In this document: piece by piece, positions 4,165-6,694 of the stretch
Layout of the letters: each line of letters opens with the position of its first letter
Position numbering within the stretch: position 1 is the first letter of the stretch
Source: BMS3ABIN04 sp965554225
GTDB taxonomy: Bacteria; Bacteroidota; Ignavibacteria; Ignavibacteriales; Melioribacteraceae
DNA length: 6,694 bases
Assembly: GCA_965554225.1 (NCBI GenBank)
Contig: CBEVZC010000153.1
Span: 1 to 6,694 of the forward strand
Reading direction: 5' to 3'
The notes under the pieces: model-generated
Database searches by the model: none
Told to the model about the DNA's origin: nothing
What the model saw: the letters and a program-made list of their open reading frames with translations, nothing else
Position numbers and translations under genes: made by a program

Positions 4165-5261
4165 ATTTTCATCGGTAAATTCATTAAAGCAACTTTAAAC
4201 TTTTTATTTCTTAACTCATCAGCTGCAATTAGTTCCAAACATTCATCAACTTTACTTTTCTTAACAAGAGCTAATCCAATAATTTTGTCAAACTCTTTCG
4301 AGGCAAACAGACTTGTAATTTTTCCTACTAATTCTTCTTTACGATAAAGATTAAGATTACTTTCATCAACATTTTTATCTTCAAAAATTACTCCAATCAG
4401 TTTGCGCTGAACTTTATCATAAGTATCAAGTCGAGCAATTATTTCTTGACCGATATAACATCCTTTTGTAAAACTAACTTTTGAAATCATGTCAATTTCG
4501 TAAGGATTATATTTATCGTTTATCTCATTAGGAAATTTTGCATATCCGCGTTTGATGCGAAAAGCTTCAAATGGTTCCTCGCCAATTAAGCTAAGGTCAA
4601 AAACGCTGCTATGACTTAATAAATACTCGATTATTCTTGGAGCAAGGAATTCTTCCCCAAAAATCCAAAAATAATATTTACCGTCAGCAGTTTCCTTTCT
4701 AATAATTCTAAATATTAAACCTTCAACATTAACATTTATAACATTCTTATCGTCCAGATAATCTACAAATTTACCGCAAATAAGAGTTAGATACGATTCA
4801 GCCTGTGGTCCCCAAATTTCTAATAAGAAATATTTTTTGTCGCTTGTAACAATCTTAATATCTTCTGAGATAATATATTTTTCAATCCATCTTTGTAATC
4901 TCTGAAGCGGATCTTTGTTCACCACAAGGACATAATCATAATCAAAACGCATTAAAGTAGTATCATCAATCATTCGCCCATTTTCAGTTAAAAATAGAGT
5001 CTCTACTTTTTCGTTTACTTTTATATTGTCAATTTTATTCGTTGAGATTCTATTAAGAAAATCTAAGACCTCTTTCCCGAAAAAATTCAAATAATCTTTT
5101 GAGGAAACATTGCGAATTCCGACCCCATTCTTTAAACAATCATATTCCTTTTCAAAACTAGAGAAAGTTAATATTTCACCATTATCATCAACAGCAGCAT
5201 CTAAAAACCTATCTTTCAAATAGCCATTTAGTCTTTTATAAGAAGTTTTATTCTCCGGCAT
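4161..5261 (-). CDS. ygfZ: YgfZ-type folate-binding protein (GcvT-like fold)
   Basis: YgfZ (IBA57 family) is a tetrahydrofolate-binding protein related to the glycine-cleavage T protein and helps assemble or repair certain 4Fe-4S enzymes. Seen: the diagnostic motif KGCYIGQE (266-273), followed by ARLDTYDKVQRKL, including the family cysteine at 268. Earlier landmarks are VGIRNVSSKDYLNFFGKEVL (47-66), LTENGRMIDDTTLMR (91-105), and the YNPYEIDMI segment (251-259) before the motif. The 366-residue length fits the longer members, with N-terminal, middle and beta-barrel C-terminal parts. It lacks the overall T-protein signature, and no other glycine-cleavage genes are nearby, so a true aminomethyltransferase is unlikely. 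The start codon directly abuts the stop of the dipeptidase gene (TAAATG), and the AAAGGG-like ribosome site lies inside that gene. Confidence 0.9.
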   Translation of the reverse strand: MPENKTSYKRLNGYLKDRFLDAAVDDNGEILTFSSFEKEYDCLKNGVGIRNVSSKDYLNFFGKEVLDFLNRISTNKIDNIKVNEKVETLFLTENGRMIDDTTLMRFDYDYVLVVNKDPLQRLQRWIEKYIISEDIKIVTSDKKYFLLEIWGPQAESYLTLICGKFVDYLDDKNVINVNVEGLIFRIIRKETADGKYYFWIFGEEFLAPRIIEYLLSHSSVFDLSLIGEEPFEAFRIKRGYAKFPNEINDKYNPYEIDMISKVSFTKGCYIGQEIIARLDTYDKVQRKLIGVIFEDKNVDESNLNLYRKEELVGKITSLFASKEFDKIIGLALVKKSKVDECLELIAADELRNKKFKVALMNLPMKI

Positions 5262-6656
5262 TTATTTCCCTTTTTTATTTTTTCCCTTAGAAATTTTTGA
5301 AAACTCATCCATAAAATAAGCTGAACTTAGAATACCTAACTCAAAAGTTTTTAGACTAAAATGCTCATTCGGAGAATGTATATTATCACTATCCAGTCCC
5401 AGTCCCATTAAAATAGCAGGTGCTTTTAACTGCTGGACAAAGTCCACAACTATCGGAATAGAGCCTCCTTCTCTAGTAAAAACAGTTTTCTTGCCGAAAG
5501 CTTTAGAAGTAGCTTTTGCCGCAGCAGACATTGCCGGACTATCCAAAGGGATAACAACAGGATAGCCGCCGTGCAGATCGGTCACTTTTATTTTTATACT
5601 TTTCGGAACTAAGGATTTAACATATTTAGTAAATTCTTTAGCAATTTTATTCGGATCTTGATTTGGGACCAATCTCATACTTATTTTGGCAGCAGCTTTA
5701 GAAGGCAAAACCGTTTTAGCGCCTTCTTCGGTAAAACCGCCAAAAATACCGTTACAATCTAAAGTAGGCCGTGTCCATAACCTTTCCAAAGTTGTGTATC
5801 CCTTTTCTCCTTGCAATTCTCTCACACCTACTTCTTTTGCGTATCTAGTTTCTGAAAATCTTAATTTTTTGAAATTTTCCTTTTCCATTTTTGAAGTTTT
5901 AAGAACATCTTTGTAAAAATTTGGTATTGTAACTCTACCGTTTTTATCGTGCAGTTTTGCTATTAACTTTGCGAGTTCATTAATTGGGTTTGCTACTGCT
6001 CCGCCAAAACTTCCGGAATGTAAGTCCATTGCCGGACCAGTTAGCTCAACTTCCATATAAGCTAAACCACGTAATCCATAATTGATAGTTGGAATTCCCG
6101 GTCCGAATAAACTTGTATCCGAAATTAAAACGGCATCACATTTTAGAAGAGATTTATTTTGCTTTAAGAAAACTCCAATGCTCTCACTACCAACTTCCTC
6201 TTCGCCTTCAATTAAAAATTTAACATTTACGGGCAGCTCGCCTTTTGTTCTCATAAAAGCTTCAACACTTTTGATATGTACAAAATTCTGTCCTTTGTTA
6301 TCGTCGGCACCACGAGCAAAAATATCACCATTCTTAATAACAGGCTCAAACGGGTCGGAGTCCCATAGTTCAATTGGATCAGCTGGTTGAACATCATAAT
6401 GTCCATAAATAAGAACGGTTGGTTTTCCCGGCGCTCCCAGCCATTCTCCATACACAAGCGGATTTCCTTTAGTAGGATAAAGCTTTACTTTTTTCAAACC
6501 GGCATCTTTCATTTTTTTTGAAACAAAATTTGCACAAGCTTTCATATCCTTTTTATGTGATTTAAGCGTGCTTACACTTGGAATACGTAAATAATCTTTT
6601 AACTCTTCAATATAAGAATCATGATTCTTTTCGATATAATTTTTTACTTCATGCAT
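5262..6656 (-). CDS. M20-family metallo-dipeptidase
   Basis: This is a two-zinc peptidase of the ArgE/DapE/CPG2 superfamily, of the long dipeptidase (CNDP-like) branch, probably cleaving dipeptides in the cytosol. Seen: the first metal histidine in VLIYGHYDVQP (H86); the bridging aspartate in RGADDNKG (probably D119); the catalytic/ligand glutamates in EGEEEVGS (E153, E154); an aspartate ligand in LISDTSL (D180); DLHSGSFGG (H213, lid/dimer domain); and the last metal histidine in NIHSPNEH (H427). All key residues are present, and 464 residues is normal for this branch. There is no signal peptide; the C-terminus is a lysine-rich tail (KGKNKKGK). The start is fixed by GGAGG five bases before the ATG at 6656; an ATG four bases downstream is out of frame. 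It is first in the operon. The AT-rich 38 bp upstream presumably holds the promoter, but I see no clear boxes. The substrate cannot be told from sequence. Confidence 0.93.
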   Translation of the reverse strand: MHEVKNYIEKNHDSYIEELKDYLRIPSVSTLKSHKKDMKACANFVSKKMKDAGLKKVKLYPTKGNPLVYGEWLGAPGKPTVLIYGHYDVQPADPIELWDSDPFEPVIKNGDIFARGADDNKGQNFVHIKSVEAFMRTKGELPVNVKFLIEGEEEVGSESIGVFLKQNKSLLKCDAVLISDTSLFGPGIPTINYGLRGLAYMEVELTGPAMDLHSGSFGGAVANPINELAKLIAKLHDKNGRVTIPNFYKDVLKTSKMEKENFKKLRFSETRYAKEVGVRELQGEKGYTTLERLWTRPTLDCNGIFGGFTEEGAKTVLPSKAAAKISMRLVPNQDPNKIAKEFTKYVKSLVPKSIKIKVTDLHGGYPVVIPLDSPAMSAAAKATSKAFGKKTVFTREGGSIPIVVDFVQQLKAPAILMGLGLDSDNIHSPNEHFSLKTFELGILSSAYFMDEFSKISKGKNKKGK

Positions 6657-6694
6657 TTTTGCCTCCTGATAATAAAATAAATTTTAATTTTTTA

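Noticed and set aside
5686..6390. Plus-strand open frames opposite the dipeptidase gene.
   Set aside because: They are antisense to a gene with all its catalytic motifs intact, and the peptides are low-information.
6650..6652. A second ATG just inside the dipeptidase start.
   Set aside because: It is out of frame with the peptidase; the first ATG has GGAGG at the right distance.
6657..6694. Possible riboswitch before the dipeptidase operon, because the operon includes a cobalamin gene.
   Set aside because: Only 38 bp are visible, AT-rich and without any cobalamin-riboswitch-like conserved box.

Overview
The window is AT-rich and has two halves. The left half (about 1-3225) looks like the right-hand end of an integrated phage-like element or phage satellite. 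The right half (about 3229-6656) is ordinary chromosome read on the minus strand. The AT-richness, the clear Shine-Dalgarno sites (AGGAGG before the peptidase gene, AAGGAA-type before several others) and a tmRNA tag ending in DDYNYALAA suggest a bacterium of the Bacteroidota/Ignavibacteriota/Chlorobiota group. I favour an Ignavibacteria-like lineage, but this is inference and no marker gene here proves it.

Left half, plus strand. The end of an unidentified upstream gene (1-72) is followed by four genes: a probable Nu1-like terminase small subunit (113-619), a 75-residue lysine-rich protein (638-865), an HK97-fold major capsid protein (896-2059) and a 148-residue protein I do not recognise (2130-2576). 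The capsid protein begins with a segment that reads like a ribbon-helix-helix domain. No large terminase, portal, prohead protease, connector or tail gene lies in this stretch, although several of these normally sit between the small terminase and the capsid gene. About 180 bp of three consecutive hairpins follow, the last being a good intrinsic terminator (2730-2758). A minus-strand gene of 53 codons (2896-3057) has its own terminator (2850-2876). Upstream of it are two identical 39-bp copies of a palindromic repeat (3066-3104 and 3140-3178), 35 bp apart, with a further hairpin centred between them. The proximal repeat contains the small gene's ribosome binding site.

The junction is the 3' end of ssrA (tmRNA, 3229-3582, minus). 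The 3' end of ssrA is a common integration site for phages and islands, and the element lies on the side expected for such an insertion. The other attachment site and any integrase would be outside the window to the left.

Right half, minus strand. A compact operon reads M20 dipeptidase (6656-5262), YgfZ-type folate-binding protein (5261-4161) and PduO-type cobalamin adenosyltransferase (4164-3622). The first two genes abut exactly and the last two overlap by 4 bp (ATGA). ssrA follows 39 bp further on. These are housekeeping functions: peptide turnover, iron-sulfur enzyme maintenance and adenosylcobalamin formation.

The part most worth a second look is the left half: a reduced small-terminase plus capsid module, a capsid with an apparent DNA-binding-type N-terminus, a structured untranslated region, and a palindromic repeat pair beside the probable attachment site.
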